64,000 nt of DNA from Alphaproteobacteria bacterium. GTDB taxonomy: Bacteria; Myxococcota_A; UBA796; GCA-2862545. Positions 40,368-49,734 of the stretch are shown one piece after another; position 1 is the stretch's first letter, and the number at the start of each line of letters is the position of its first letter. Under the pieces are notes generated by a model. The model worked only from the letters and a program-made list of their open reading frames with translations. It was not told the origin of the DNA and made no database searches. The stretch is taken from the NCBI GenBank assembly GCA_020632875.1, contig JACKET010000007.1, forward strand, positions 124,001 to 188,000, in the 5' to 3' direction. Both the position numbers and the translations under genes were made by a program.

Positions 40368-42323
40368 TCAGTCTGCCGGGGTGATGCGGCTGCTCATCGC
40401 GTACGGGGTCGCGCAGCCGGGGCTCCAGTGATGGAAGACACGCAGGAACACCGGTGCGGCGGTGTCCCCGAGGTTCACCCACGCGACGGCCTCGTGGTCG
40501 CCGTTCGATCCGCTCGCGTCGAGCACGAGCCCCGCGGCGTCGACGAGCTCCAGATCGACATCGCCGAGCGCATCGCGGAAGTCGGCCGTCGCGTCGACGC
40601 GCTCGCCCGGCTCGACGAATCCGAGCAGGAACCAGTCGTCGTCCCAGGCCCCGAGCGACAGCGCCTCACCCGAAGTGAGGGCGGCCGCCTGGCCCAGCGC
40701 GTCGTTCGGCTCGTGGGAGTCTTCGGCGCTGCAGTCGACCTCGAACAGCTCGAGCGAGTAGGGCACGCAGCCCGCAGGGCCGTCGGCCCCCGTGACCGAG
40801 ACGGTCCACGTGGCGAGGTCGGGGCCCGGGTTGTCCTCGCTCACGAGGTACTGGGGCTGCGACCAGTCGTGGTCGATCTCGGTCCCGAAGTCGTCGTACA
40901 GCCCGAGGCGGATCTCGCCGTAGACCCGGTAGGGCACGGTCGCGAGCGCGACGAGGCGTCGATTCGCGTGCACCGGCACCGCGAAGAAGTCCGCTTCGCC
41001 GACCCCCGCCACGTAGTCGCCATCGGCAGCGATGCCCGCGGTCTCGAGCGTGTCGTCGGGCTCGTGCGCATCGGGCGCGCAGTCGGGGGTGATGTCGGTG
41101 CGCAGGAGCGTGTAGGCGCCGCACAGGCCGCCCGTCAGGTACACGGCCGGGACCACGTCGAGGCCCCCCGGCTCGTCGGCGTACACGGCCACGTGGTCGC
41201 CGTCGTCGATGAAGTCGCCGTTCGCCGTGAGCAGCTCGAACGCCAGGCTGATCCCGTCGTCGGGCACGACCTCGAAGGCCGTGAACGTGCCGGGATCGAG
41301 GGTGGTGAGCCAGAAGTCGGCGTCGTGGAGCGTCGAGGTCGCCTCGACGGAGTCGCCCGGCATCGGCGCCGCGTGCACGAGCAGGTCGTTGTCCTCCCAG
41401 GCATCGACGGGGCAGTCGATGGGGGACCGGTCGAGCGTGATGTCGTAGTCGAAGCAGCTGGCGCCGCTGCCGATCCACTGCTCGACGCGCAGGTACAGCG
41501 TGCGGGCGAGGGGCTGGTCGTTGATCCACTGGATGCGCTCGGACGGCGCGACCGCGTTCGCGTACGCCAGCACGAGCCCGTCGTCGGCGGCGAGGATGAG
41601 GTCGAGGTCGCCCGCGATGGCCCCGTCGGTCACCTCGATCGTGAGCAGCTCGTCGGGCTGGGCCTCGATCCGGTAGATGTCGTATTCGTGCGCGACGAAG
41701 TTGCGGCCGTACAGCGTGCCCGTGTCGAGCGGCGTGGCGGTGGCGAACGTGTCGTTGGGCTCGTCGATGCCGGTCTCGCAGGCGGTGGTCCAGCTCGTCC
41801 AGTCGTACGTGTTCTCGTCGCCCGTGCGCAGGTGCATCTGGACGACGAGGGTCTCGGCCTCGGAGCCGACCTGGTACTGCAGCTCTTCGTGGTCGTTGCC
41901 GGAGAACGAGAACGAGCGCTGGTGGCCGTCGAGATCGAACAGGTAGAGGTCGATGTCGCCGTCGGCGTAGACGAAGTCGGCGGCCACGTGGAGCGTCTCG
42001 TAGGGCTGGACCTCGACCGACCAGAAGTCGGAGGCGCCCGCGCAGACCACGAGCCCTTCGCCGGAGGTGGAGGGGAGGGCATCCGCGACCGTGTCGTTCG
42101 GCTCGAGTGCGTCGTCGGAGCAGAGCGCCTGGGCCGTGCCGGTGTCGGTGTCGGCATCGCTGTCGGAGTCTGCGTCGGCATCGGAGTCGGCGTCGGAGTC
42201 TGCGTCCGCATCGGAGTCTGCGTCGGCATCCGCGTCGGTGTCGGCGTCGGTCTCGTCGGGCGGCGCGTCGTCGTCGGGCGTGCACCCGAGAGCCAACAAC
42301 GCGACCGAGAAGACGAAACGCAT
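40368..42323 (-). CDS. Five-domain PPC-repeat lipoprotein, paralogue 2
   Basis: A 651-aa protein with lipobox LLALGC and a linker of only about 40 Asp-X residues. The five domains start at CSDDALEPND, CETGIDEPND, CPVDAWEDND, CAPDAHEPDD and CSAEDSHEPND. It is the most diverged copy: domain 4 has HANRRLVA in place of DGHRLV, and domain 2 has IQWINDQP. The order and Cys-initiated boundaries are kept. No Shine-Dalgarno sequence is evident before ATG 42323. Separated from the downstream gene by 77 bp and from the upstream one by 33 bp, so one transcript is plausible. Confidence 0.87.
   Translation of the reverse strand: MRFVFSVALLALGCTPDDDAPPDETDADTDADADADSDADADSDADSDADADSDSDADTDTGTAQALCSDDALEPNDTVADALPSTSGEGLVVCAGASDFWSVEVQPYETLHVAADFVYADGDIDLYLFDLDGHQRSFSFSGNDHEELQYQVGSEAETLVVQMHLRTGDENTYDWTSWTTACETGIDEPNDTFATATPLDTGTLYGRNFVAHEYDIYRIEAQPDELLTIEVTDGAIAGDLDLILAADDGLVLAYANAVAPSERIQWINDQPLARTLYLRVEQWIGSGASCFDYDITLDRSPIDCPVDAWEDNDLLVHAAPMPGDSVEATSTLHDADFWLTTLDPGTFTAFEVVPDDGISLAFELLTANGDFIDDGDHVAVYADEPGGLDVVPAVYLTGGLCGAYTLLRTDITPDCAPDAHEPDDTLETAGIAADGDYVAGVGEADFFAVPVHANRRLVALATVPYRVYGEIRLGLYDDFGTEIDHDWSQPQYLVSEDNPGPDLATWTVSVTGADGPAGCVPYSLELFEVDCSAEDSHEPNDALGQAAALTSGEALSLGAWDDDWFLLGFVEPGERVDATADFRDALGDVDLELVDAAGLVLDASGSNGDHEAVAWVNLGDTAAPVFLRVFHHWSPGCATPYAMSSRITPAD
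42137..42252 (-). repeat. Short Asp-X coding array
   Basis: About 116 bp encoding roughly 40 alternating Asp residues in the paralogue at 40368-42323. Same codon set as the longer arrays. Confidence 0.8.
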
Positions 42324-42356
42324 GGGGAAAGCCTACACGAGGTCGACCGCCGGATG

Positions 42357-44336
42357 CTACGGCACGCCGATCGTCGCGGCCACGGAATACGGCGTGGAGC
42401 ACGTCGCCAGCGACGAGTAGTGCTCGACGAGCAGGGTCATGGCCTGGACCTGCGCGGTGTCGTTGGTCCACACCACGCGCTCCGTGTTGCGGGTGCTGGC
42501 GCTGGTGTCGACCTGGGCGCCGGAGCCGTCGAGCAGCGCGATGTCGATGTCCCCGAGCCGGCCCGCGAACGTGACGGTCGCTTCGATCGTCTCGCCGGGC
42601 GCGAGATCGCCGAGCGCCACGAAGTCCGGGTTCGTCGCGTGCACGACGAGGGCGCTGGCCTGGGCCAGGGGCGTCGCCTGGAGCGGCGAGTCGTTCGGCT
42701 CGAACGCGTCCTCGGCCTGGCAGTCCTGGACGATGAACGCCGCGGTGTACGGCACGCATCCGCCCGGTGCCGTGGGGTTCTCGACGACGACGGTGTACAT
42801 CGCGTCCGCGCCGCTCGTGTTGTCGGCGTCGACGTCGAAGTAGGGGTCGCTCGTGTCGCGCTCGATCTCGGTGCCCTGGTCGTCGAGCAGCGCGACCTCG
42901 ATCTCCCCCCAGGCCTCGTACTGGACGCGGAGATCGGCGACGAAGCGATGCCCGTCCGGCACCGTGACCCCGAAGGTGTCTACGTCGCTGGTCGCGAGGG
43001 TGTAGGTGCCGTCGACCGCGGGGCCGGGCATCGCCGGGTTGCCGTCGGGCTCGTGCGCATCGGGCGTGCAGTCGGGGGTGATGTCGGAGACCACGACCTG
43101 GTAGGGGCCACAGACCCCGTCCCCCACGCCGACGTGGGTGAGGATCTGGAGCGCGGACGCGGCGTGGATGGACGCCGGCACGTCGAACGTCAGCGGGATG
43201 CCGGCGGGCGTCTGCTGGAAGATCTCGAGAGACACCTCGGCGGGATCGTAGAGGACGTCGAACAGCAGGAAGTCGCCGGCGCTCGCCTGGGTCGTGTACC
43301 AGTCGACGTCCGCGTCGGTGCCGACGGCGTCGAGCGTGCCGAGGCCCAGGGGAGTCGCGGTCGCGATGGAGTCGTTGGGCTCGTGGGTGTCGGTCGGGCA
43401 CACGAACGGGTCGAGGGCCGACGCGAGGTCGTACACCGCGCACGGGGACGCGCCGCCCGCGCGCTCCACGGCCGCGTACACCGTGGCCGGTGCTCCCGAG
43501 AGGTTGAGCCACTCCGCGTGCTCGTCGTCGTTCGTCGAGTCCGAGCGGTCGAGCAGCGCGCCCTGACCGTCGACGATGGACAGGTCGAGATCCGCGTCGA
43601 GGTGCGCGAAGGTGAGATCGACCGACAGCACGGTCGAGTCCGGGACGTCGAAGGCGTACCAGTCCGCCCCGTCTGTCGCGAGCATCACGAGCCCGGTCGC
43701 CCCCGTCAGGCCGGTCGTGGCGGAAGCGGCATCGCCGTTCGGCTCGTACGCGTCGTCCGTGCAGGTGACGAACGCGCTCGTCCAGTCGTAGACGTTGCTC
43801 GGCTGGGCCGAGCCGCTCCACACCTCCACCACCAGGAACACGGTCGCGCTCGCCCCGGAGTCGTTGGTCCACGAGACCGACTCCACGTCCGCGACGGTGG
43901 CGGAGCCGGCGAGCACGGTCCCGGAGGCGTCTTCGAGCCGGATGTCGAGGTCGCCGTCCGCGTGGACGAACGACACCTCGATCGACACGGTCTCGCCGTC
44001 CGCGACGGTGAGCGCCCACCAGTCGGGGGACGTGTCGCACGCGACGAGATCGGCCCCACCGGTGGACGCGATGGCGGTGGAGGCGTCGTCGTTGGGCTCC
44101 ATCGCGTCGTCCGCGCAGCCCGTGCCGGTGTCGGTGTCCGCGTCGGAATCCGCGTCTGCGTCGGAATCCGCGTCGGCATCGGTGTCGGCATCGGTGTCGG
44201 CATCGGCGTCGGTGTCGGCATCCGCGTCGGTGTCGGTATCCGCGTCCGCATCCGTGTCGGTGTCGGATTCGACGGGCTCGGTGGCTGGGCCCTTGCAGGC
44301 TGCGAGGGCGAGGAGGATCAGGGCAGAGGTCCGCAT
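42357..44336 (-). CDS. Five-domain PPC-repeat lipoprotein, paralogue 3
   Basis: A 659-aa protein starting at ATG 44336 (MRTSALILLALAACKG, lipobox LALAAC); the frame extends further upstream but those residues overlap the neighbouring gene. It has a linker of about 45 Asp-X residues. The five domains start at CADDAMEPND, CTDDAYEPNG, CPTDTHEPND, CTPDAHEPDG and CQAEDAFEPND. Signatures VSWTND, EHAEWLN, VPDGHRFVA and VVWTND keep the family order. The leader is nearly the same as those at 36307 and 46314 (LLALxxxACKG), supporting duplication of whole genes. It ends 33 bp before the next gene. Confidence 0.88.
   Translation of the reverse strand: MRTSALILLALAACKGPATEPVESDTDTDADADTDTDADADTDADADTDADTDADADSDADADSDADTDTGTGCADDAMEPNDDASTAIASTGGADLVACDTSPDWWALTVADGETVSIEVSFVHADGDLDIRLEDASGTVLAGSATVADVESVSWTNDSGASATVFLVVEVWSGSAQPSNVYDWTSAFVTCTDDAYEPNGDAASATTGLTGATGLVMLATDGADWYAFDVPDSTVLSVDLTFAHLDADLDLSIVDGQGALLDRSDSTNDDEHAEWLNLSGAPATVYAAVERAGGASPCAVYDLASALDPFVCPTDTHEPNDSIATATPLGLGTLDAVGTDADVDWYTTQASAGDFLLFDVLYDPAEVSLEIFQQTPAGIPLTFDVPASIHAASALQILTHVGVGDGVCGPYQVVVSDITPDCTPDAHEPDGNPAMPGPAVDGTYTLATSDVDTFGVTVPDGHRFVADLRVQYEAWGEIEVALLDDQGTEIERDTSDPYFDVDADNTSGADAMYTVVVENPTAPGGCVPYTAAFIVQDCQAEDAFEPNDSPLQATPLAQASALVVHATNPDFVALGDLAPGETIEATVTFAGRLGDIDIALLDGSGAQVDTSASTRNTERVVWTNDTAQVQAMTLLVEHYSSLATCSTPYSVAATIGVP
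44127..44273 (-). repeat. Short Asp-X coding array
   Basis: About 145 bp encoding the acidic linker of the paralogue at 42357-44336, with mixed Ala, Ser and Thr partners. Confidence 0.8.
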
Positions 44337-44350
44337 GCCCCGATCATGCC

Positions 44351-46198
44351 TCACGGGAGCGTGATGGCGCTCTCCATCGCGTAGGGCGTGGCGCAACCCG
44401 TCGGAACCCACGGATGGACCCGGAGCAGCACGTCGGCCGGGCCCGGCCCCGGATTCACCCAGACGACCGTCTCGTCGTCCTCCACCGAGGTGCCGGCGGC
44501 GAGCACCGCACCCGAGGCGTCGAGCAGCTCGGCGTCGAGATCGCCGACGACGACCCGGTGGACGACCGTGGCGCGGACCTCCGCCCCGACGGGGACCGTG
44601 CCGAGCGCGAACCAGTCGTCGTCGCTGCTCCACAGGTCGGAGGCCGAGGCGACGGGCGTGGCGGATGCGGGGTCGTCGTCGTCTTCGAGCGCGTCGTCCG
44701 CGGCGCAGTCGATGTCGAGGACGTCGAGCGCGTAGGGGAGGCACCCGAGCGTCGGCGTCGCGTTGCCGATGCCGACGAGCAGCGGGAGCGCCGCGCCCGT
44801 CGTGTTGGTGACCGCCAGGTCGTAGGGTGCGGCCCCGTCGAAGTCGAGTGGCGTGCCGGTCAGGTCGGACATCGCGAGCTCGAGGGACCCGAGCGCGGCC
44901 TCGGCCTCTGCGGAGATCACGAGCCGGTGCCCGTCGTCGAGGGTCGTCGCGTGGAAGTCGTCGTCGAGGACCGTGACGTTCGCCACGCCCGACACCAGGG
45001 GTCCGGCCGTCGCGGGGGTGTCGTCGGGCTCGTGGAGGTCCGGTGCGCAGGCCGGGGTGGCCTCGGAGACCGTGAGCTCCCAGGGGCCGCAGGCGCCGCC
45101 GAGCCCCGTGATCCGCGCGTAGATCGTGGCGTCTGCACCGGTGTCGTTGGCCCACACGGCGTCGGTGAGCTGGGTCGCCGCGTCGTCGAACAGCGCGAGG
45201 CCGGTCGCGACACCTGGAGAGCCGACGAGCTCGGCGCGCACGGCCGTTCCGGCGGGCACCGTGAAGGAGAGCCAGTCTTCGTCGCCCGCCGTCGCGAATC
45301 CGTTCGTGACGGACCCCACCGCGATGGGTGCGGCCTGCGCGGGCGTGTCGTCCTCCTCGGTCGGATCGGTGCAGTCGTAGGAGGTGAGCGCGTGGGTCAG
45401 GGTGTACGGCGTGCAGGGGCGGGTCCACGCGAACCGGTCGACGCGGACGAGCACCGTGGTGTCGGCACCGGTCGCGTTGAACCAGCGCACCCGCTCGCGG
45501 GGCTGCGCCGTGGTCGACGCATCGAGCTGCACGGTGCCGGTCGCGTCGTACAGGCGCAGGTCGAGGTCCGCGTCGAGAGGCACGTGGTCCGCCGTGACGG
45601 CGATCTCGGTCGACCCGGGGACTTCGACGGCGAAGACGTCGACCCCGTCCGACGCCATCACCAGGCTCTCGGACGCCGCGATGCCCGTGGCCGCGGACAC
45701 GCCGTCGTCGTTGGGCTCGAAGGCGTCGTCCGTGCACTCCGTGACGGTCGCCACCCAGTCGTACGCGTTCGACGGGCTCGGCGAGCCCTCCCACACGGCG
45801 ATCTCGACGAACAACGGAGCGGGCGCGCCGGTCGTGTTGACCCAGGCGACGGTCTCGGTGTCGCTCGCGGTCTCCGCCGCGTCGAGCACGGCGCCCGCCG
45901 CGTCGAGCAGTCGCACGTCGAGGTCCCCCTCGGCGTGGACGAAAGACACCGCGACTTCGACCGTCCCGTCGGGCCCGACCTCCAGCGACCACACGTCCGG
46001 CGACGCGAGGCAGGCGACGGCGGTGCCGCCGGTCGAAGGAAGCGCCGAAGCGAGCGTGTCGTTCGGCTCCATCGCATCGTCGATGCACACCGCGCCCGTC
46101 TCGCCGGTCACGGTCGCCGCCGTGTCCTCCGGAGGCGGCGGGGGTGGGGGCTTCGAAGCGGGCCCCCTGCATGCGAAGAGTGCGAGCAGGACGAGCAT
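44351..46198 (-). CDS. Five-domain PPC-repeat lipoprotein without Asp-X linker, paralogue 4
   Basis: A 615-aa protein with lipobox LLALFAC close to the start. The usual Asp-X linker is replaced by a short Pro run (KPPPPPPPED) and TAATVTGETGA. The five domains start at CIDDAMEPND, CTDDAFEPND, CTDPTEEDD, CAPDLHEPDD and CAADDALEDDD; signatures VAWVNTTG, ERVRWFNATG, LDDGHRLVI and VVWVNPG are conserved. It shows that the linker is replaceable while domain order is not. ATG 46198 is chosen for the compact lipoprotein leader. It lies 14 bp upstream of paralogue 3, so the two are probably co-transcribed. Confidence 0.87.
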   Translation of the reverse strand: MLVLLALFACRGPASKPPPPPPPEDTAATVTGETGAVCIDDAMEPNDTLASALPSTGGTAVACLASPDVWSLEVGPDGTVEVAVSFVHAEGDLDVRLLDAAGAVLDAAETASDTETVAWVNTTGAPAPLFVEIAVWEGSPSPSNAYDWVATVTECTDDAFEPNDDGVSAATGIAASESLVMASDGVDVFAVEVPGSTEIAVTADHVPLDADLDLRLYDATGTVQLDASTTAQPRERVRWFNATGADTTVLVRVDRFAWTRPCTPYTLTHALTSYDCTDPTEEDDTPAQAAPIAVGSVTNGFATAGDEDWLSFTVPAGTAVRAELVGSPGVATGLALFDDAATQLTDAVWANDTGADATIYARITGLGGACGPWELTVSEATPACAPDLHEPDDTPATAGPLVSGVANVTVLDDDFHATTLDDGHRLVISAEAEAALGSLELAMSDLTGTPLDFDGAAPYDLAVTNTTGAALPLLVGIGNATPTLGCLPYALDVLDIDCAADDALEDDDDPASATPVASASDLWSSDDDWFALGTVPVGAEVRATVVHRVVVGDLDAELLDASGAVLAAGTSVEDDETVVWVNPGPGPADVLLRVHPWVPTGCATPYAMESAITLP

Positions 46199-46259
46199 TC
46201 GGGGCTCTCGTGACGGCGCTCCCCAGCGGAGCCCCCGGGCATCGTGCCCCAGAACGAAG

Positions 46260-46293
46260 CGACGCGCTGGCCACGGGTGCAGCCAGCGCGTCG
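46260..46293 (-). terminator. Hairpin terminator after paralogue 5
   Basis: A perfect 12-bp inverted repeat (CGACGCGCTGGC / GCCAGCGCGTCG) with a 10-nt loop lies 20 bp past the stop of the gene ending at 46314. On the minus strand it is followed by CTTCGTTCTG, like the tail after the hairpin at 1228-1255. It would separate paralogue 5 from the rest of the array. Confidence 0.7.
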
Positions 46294-46313
46294 TCATCCG
46301 ATGCGAACGAGCG

Positions 46314-48272
46314 CTACGGAACGGCGATGGACGACGAGAGGTCGTACGGCGTGCCGCAGTCTTCGGGCTGCCACAGCTCGATCCGGGCGAACACGTCGAC
46401 GGCCGCGCCCGTGGCGTTCGTCCAGACGATCTCCTCGGGGCTGCCGAACAGCGAGGACGCGAGCTGCGTGCCCGCCGCGTCGTCGAGGTACAGGTCGAGG
46501 TCGTCGAACGCCGGGTTGAAGGCGGCGGTGACGGTGACGGTCTCGCCATCCTGCACGGTGCCGAGGGCGAACACGTCCACGCCGGCCCCGTTGATGATCA
46601 GGCCCGTCGCGTTCGTGAGCGCGGTGGCGTTCGCGATGTCTTCGTTGGGCTCGTTGGCATCGTCGGCCGCGCAGTCGACATCGAGGAAGGAGATGGCGTA
46701 GGGCACGCAGGCACCCGCGGCATCGGCGTTCTCGACCGCGACGACGTAGTCGATGGCGGCACCGGAGTCGTTGATGGCCGACACGTCGTACGGGCCGATC
46801 GTGTCGGTGTCCTGCTCCGCGCCAGCGATGTCGTACAGGGTGAGCTCGTAGGTACCGAACAGGTCGCTGGCGTCGGAGACGACGACCAGACGGTGGCCAT
46901 CGGCCAGGTTGTACGCGAAGAAGTCGGCATCGGTATCTTCGACCGTGTAGCTGCCGTCGGCGGCGGCGCCGGCGCTCGCGAGATCGTCGTCGTCTTCGTG
47001 GCCGTCGGGCGTGCAGTCGGGCGTGATGTCGGTGATTACGAGGTCGTAGTCACCACAGGTGCCTCCGGCCCCCGCGACGTGGGCGTAGACGGTGACGTCC
47101 GCCCCCGTGGAGTTGCCGAACGACGACGGATTGCCCGAGTCGAGAACCGTGGGGGTCGCATCGAGCAGCTCGAGGTCGAGCTGGACCACGGTGTCGTCGT
47201 AGACGAGCTCGAACTGGGTGATGGTGCCCGCGGCAGCCGAGTACGAGAACCAGTCGTCGCCACTCGCGGTGTTGAACGCGCTGGTGGTGCCGGCGGCCAC
47301 GCTGGTGGCGGTGAGGATGGTGTCGTTCGGCTCGAACGCGTCTTCGTTGCACGTGACCGGCGTGAGGGTGGACGCCAGATCGTACGAGCTGCAGGGCAGC
47401 GTGCCCGTCGCCCAGTGGTCGACGTTCGCGTACACCGTGACGGTGTTGGCGGAGCCGTTGAACCACGTGACGTGCTCTTCGTCGACGGTGCCCGTCGACG
47501 AGTCGAGCTGGGTTCCGGCGGCGTCGAACAGGCGCAGGTCGAGGTCGGCCTCTTCATCCGAGAAGAAGATGTCGACCGCGAGCTCGTTGAACGCCGGGAC
47601 GTCGAGCGCGAAGAAGTCGTTGCCGTCGGAGCCGACCATCACGAGGTCGACGGCGGACGTGACCCCGGTGGTGGCGGTCGCGATGTCGTTGTTGGGCTCG
47701 TACTGGTCGTCGACGCAGCTGATGAGCGTGCTCGTCCAGTCGTAGGTGTTCGAGGTGCTGGCCGATCCGCTCCACACGAGCACGTTGACGTAGACGGTGG
47801 CGGTGGCGCCGGTGTCGTTGGTCCACGAGACGGTCTCGGTGTCGCTCGCGGTGAGCGCGCTGTCGAGCGTCGTGCCCGCCGCGTCGAGGAGGATGACGTC
47901 GAGGTCGCCGTTCGCGTTGGTGAACGTCACGTCGACGATGAGCACCTGCCCGTCCGGAACGTCGACGGCCCAGAAGTCCTCCGAGCTGATGCAGGCGACG
48001 AGGCCGGTGCCGCCGGTCGAGGCGATGGCCGCGGCGATGGAGTCGTTCGGCTCCATGGCGTCGTCGGTGCAGCCCACGAGGGCCGTGTCGGTGTCGGTGT
48101 CGGCATCCGTGTCGGCATCCGAGTCGGTGTCGGCATCCGAGTCGGTGTCGGCATCCGCGTCGGTGTCGGCATCCGTGTCGGTGTCGGTGTCGGTGTCGGT
48201 CTCGGTTCCGGTGTCGTCCTTGCCCTTGCAGGCCACGAAGGCCAGGGCGAGCAGGATGGTGCTCATACGCAT
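46314..48272 (-). CDS. Five-domain PPC-repeat lipoprotein, paralogue 5
   Basis: A 652-aa protein with leader MRMSTILLALAFVACKG (lipobox FVAC) and a linker of about 45 Asp-X residues. The five domains start at CTDDAMEPND, CVDDQYEPNN, CNEDAFEPND, CTPDGHEDDD and CAADDANEPNE, with VSWTND, EHVTWFN, LADGHRLVV and IVWTNATG. Its first domain, with SEDFWAVDVPDG, is close to the truncated gene at the window start. GGAGGAG lies upstream of ATG 48272; ATG 48266 is an alternative. A hairpin terminator follows. Confidence 0.88.
   Translation of the reverse strand: MRMSTILLALAFVACKGKDDTGTETDTDTDTDTDADTDADADTDSDADTDSDADTDADTDTDTALVGCTDDAMEPNDSIAAAIASTGGTGLVACISSEDFWAVDVPDGQVLIVDVTFTNANGDLDVILLDAAGTTLDSALTASDTETVSWTNDTGATATVYVNVLVWSGSASTSNTYDWTSTLISCVDDQYEPNNDIATATTGVTSAVDLVMVGSDGNDFFALDVPAFNELAVDIFFSDEEADLDLRLFDAAGTQLDSSTGTVDEEHVTWFNGSANTVTVYANVDHWATGTLPCSSYDLASTLTPVTCNEDAFEPNDTILTATSVAAGTTSAFNTASGDDWFSYSAAAGTITQFELVYDDTVVQLDLELLDATPTVLDSGNPSSFGNSTGADVTVYAHVAGAGGTCGDYDLVITDITPDCTPDGHEDDDDLASAGAAADGSYTVEDTDADFFAYNLADGHRLVVVSDASDLFGTYELTLYDIAGAEQDTDTIGPYDVSAINDSGAAIDYVVAVENADAAGACVPYAISFLDVDCAADDANEPNEDIANATALTNATGLIINGAGVDVFALGTVQDGETVTVTAAFNPAFDDLDLYLDDAAGTQLASSLFGSPEEIVWTNATGAAVDVFARIELWQPEDCGTPYDLSSSIAVP
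48079..48213 (-). repeat. Short Asp-X coding array
   Basis: About 135 bp encoding the linker of paralogue 5. The order of Ala-, Ser- and Thr-containing units closely resembles the truncated array at 2-106. Confidence 0.8.
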
Positions 48273-48306
48273 GGGGGGTCTCCTCCTCCAGGGGAGGCGC
48301 ACCGTA

Positions 48307-48708
48307 TCACCCTTCCCACCCACCTGCCGATCTGACGTGCGCGGGCATCTTCACGAGCTGGTTCGACCGGTTCACGGCCACCATCTCGATCGATGCCTTC
48401 ACCAGCGCCGACTTCCCGCCGGGACGCCAGACCTGCTGGTCGAAGACCGCGCGGTACTCGCTCTCCATGCGCGCCGTCGTGCGGATCTCGAGGTGGTCGC
48501 CGTACCGCGCGCCCTCCTTGAACTCCATCGAGCAGCGGTACACGACGAAGCCGATTCCGTCCTCGTCCCACAGGCGGACCAGCTCTTCGACGCCGAGCAT
48601 GTGCTCGCGCGCCCGCTCGAAGTACTTCAGGTAGTTCGGGTGATACACGATCCCCGAGAAGTCAGTGTCTTCGTAGTAGATCTGCACGTGGTGGATGTGC
48701 GGTCCCAA
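48307..48708 (-). CDS. Hotdog-fold acyl-CoA thioesterase (4HBT/YbgC type)
   Basis: A 133-aa protein with IYYEDTDFSGIVYHPNYLKY, the 4-hydroxybenzoyl-CoA thioesterase signature with the catalytic Asp, then FERAREHMLG and MEFKEGARYGDHLEI. The start is TTG 48708, supported by AGGAGG 5 nt upstream; longer frames have no such site. These enzymes hydrolyse short-chain or aromatic acyl-CoA. A link to the box genes is possible but they are 13 kb apart. Divergent from the gene at 48802. Confidence 0.88.
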   Translation of the reverse strand: MGPHIHHVQIYYEDTDFSGIVYHPNYLKYFERAREHMLGVEELVRLWDEDGIGFVVYRCSMEFKEGARYGDHLEIRTTARMESEYRAVFDQQVWRPGGKSALVKASIEMVAVNRSNQLVKMPAHVRSAGGWEG

Positions 48709-48801
48709 CCGGGCCTCCTGCGCGGCTGGTGACGGTAACCCCGCCGTTGCGTAAGATCTGCACTGGTACGGCCGTTCACCGGTCGGGAGGTTGACCACCC
48801 C

Positions 48802-49734
48802 TTGAGCTCCGGGAACCCGATCCGACCCTCTGCACGGCCCCGTCCGACGGCGGCACCCCGGCCGGGGTCCGAGACCGATGCGCAGAGCGTCGAGGCGGCG
48901 CGCGCACAGGCGGTCCAGCAGGATCAGCGGCTCCGGCAGGCCACGGGGCAGGCGCGGCCCGACGTCGACGCGCCGCGGGTGGCGGGCCGCAGCCTCAAGC
49001 GCCCCGGCCAGGCCGAGCCCGATCCCTACGCGGGCTATGGCCAGCCCGGGGTTCCCCAGCAGGGCGGCTACCCGCAGCAGCCCGGCTACCCGCAGTACCC
49101 ACCGGGCACCTACGCGCCGGGTGGCATGCTCCCGCCGGGGCCGGGTGGGGCGACGCCGTTCGCGAGCCACCAGGTCGACTTCGGCAGCAACGCCGCGCCG
49201 AGCTCGGCCAACAGCCTGCGCGTCATCACCATCGTGTTCGGGCTGATGTTCATGATCGGTGCCGCCGCCGTGGCCGGGCTGGCGATTCTGATGCTCGGGC
49301 TCTTCGGCATCGGTGGGGCCGACCTCGTCGCGGGCGCCGGCGGCAAGGACAAGAAGGAGCACCTCCGCGACACGGGTGCCGTCGACGACCCGAACCTGCA
49401 GAAGCTCCAGCAGAAGAAGGTCGCCGGTGCCAAGGCCAAGGCCGAAGCCGAGTACGACCCGATGAAAGAGATGTTCGGGGGCCTCGGGGCCGCGCCCGTC
49501 ACGGTCTACGTGCAGGGCAAGGGCAAAGAGGAGTACCGGAACATCGAGATCATCTGCAGCCAGGTGGGCTACCGGAAGCGCGCCGACATCGTGGCCGACA
49601 AGGCGCACATCCCCATCGTGCCCGCCGCGCGCTGCCGGCTGGTGTTCCAGGGCAACGTGCCGGTCAAGAGCTGGGTTACCGGGGGCGACACTGTGCGGTG
49701 TACGTTCGAGCCCATCGTGTGCAAGCCGATCTGA
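48802..49734 (+). CDS. Pro/Gly-rich single-pass membrane protein
   Basis: A 310-aa protein from TTG 48802 with GGGAGG upstream. Residues 1-135 are disordered: first basic and Ala/Gln-rich, then Tyr/Pro/Gly repeats (YPQQPGYPQYPPGTYAPGG). One transmembrane helix (VFGLMFMIGAAAVAGLAILMLGLFG, about 143-168) follows, then a charged Lys/Ala-rich helix and a C-terminal beta domain of about 80 residues with Cys pairs (VTVYVQGKGKEEYRNIEIIC, VRCTFEPIVC). Family unknown; possibly a PEGA-like C-terminal domain. The gene end overlaps the next start. Confidence 0.72.
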   Translation: MSSGNPIRPSARPRPTAAPRPGSETDAQSVEAARAQAVQQDQRLRQATGQARPDVDAPRVAGRSLKRPGQAEPDPYAGYGQPGVPQQGGYPQQPGYPQYPPGTYAPGGMLPPGPGGATPFASHQVDFGSNAAPSSANSLRVITIVFGLMFMIGAAAVAGLAILMLGLFGIGGADLVAGAGGKDKKEHLRDTGAVDDPNLQKLQQKKVAGAKAKAEAEYDPMKEMFGGLGAAPVTVYVQGKGKEEYRNIEIICSQVGYRKRADIVADKAHIPIVPAARCRLVFQGNVPVKSWVTGGDTVRCTFEPIVCKPI

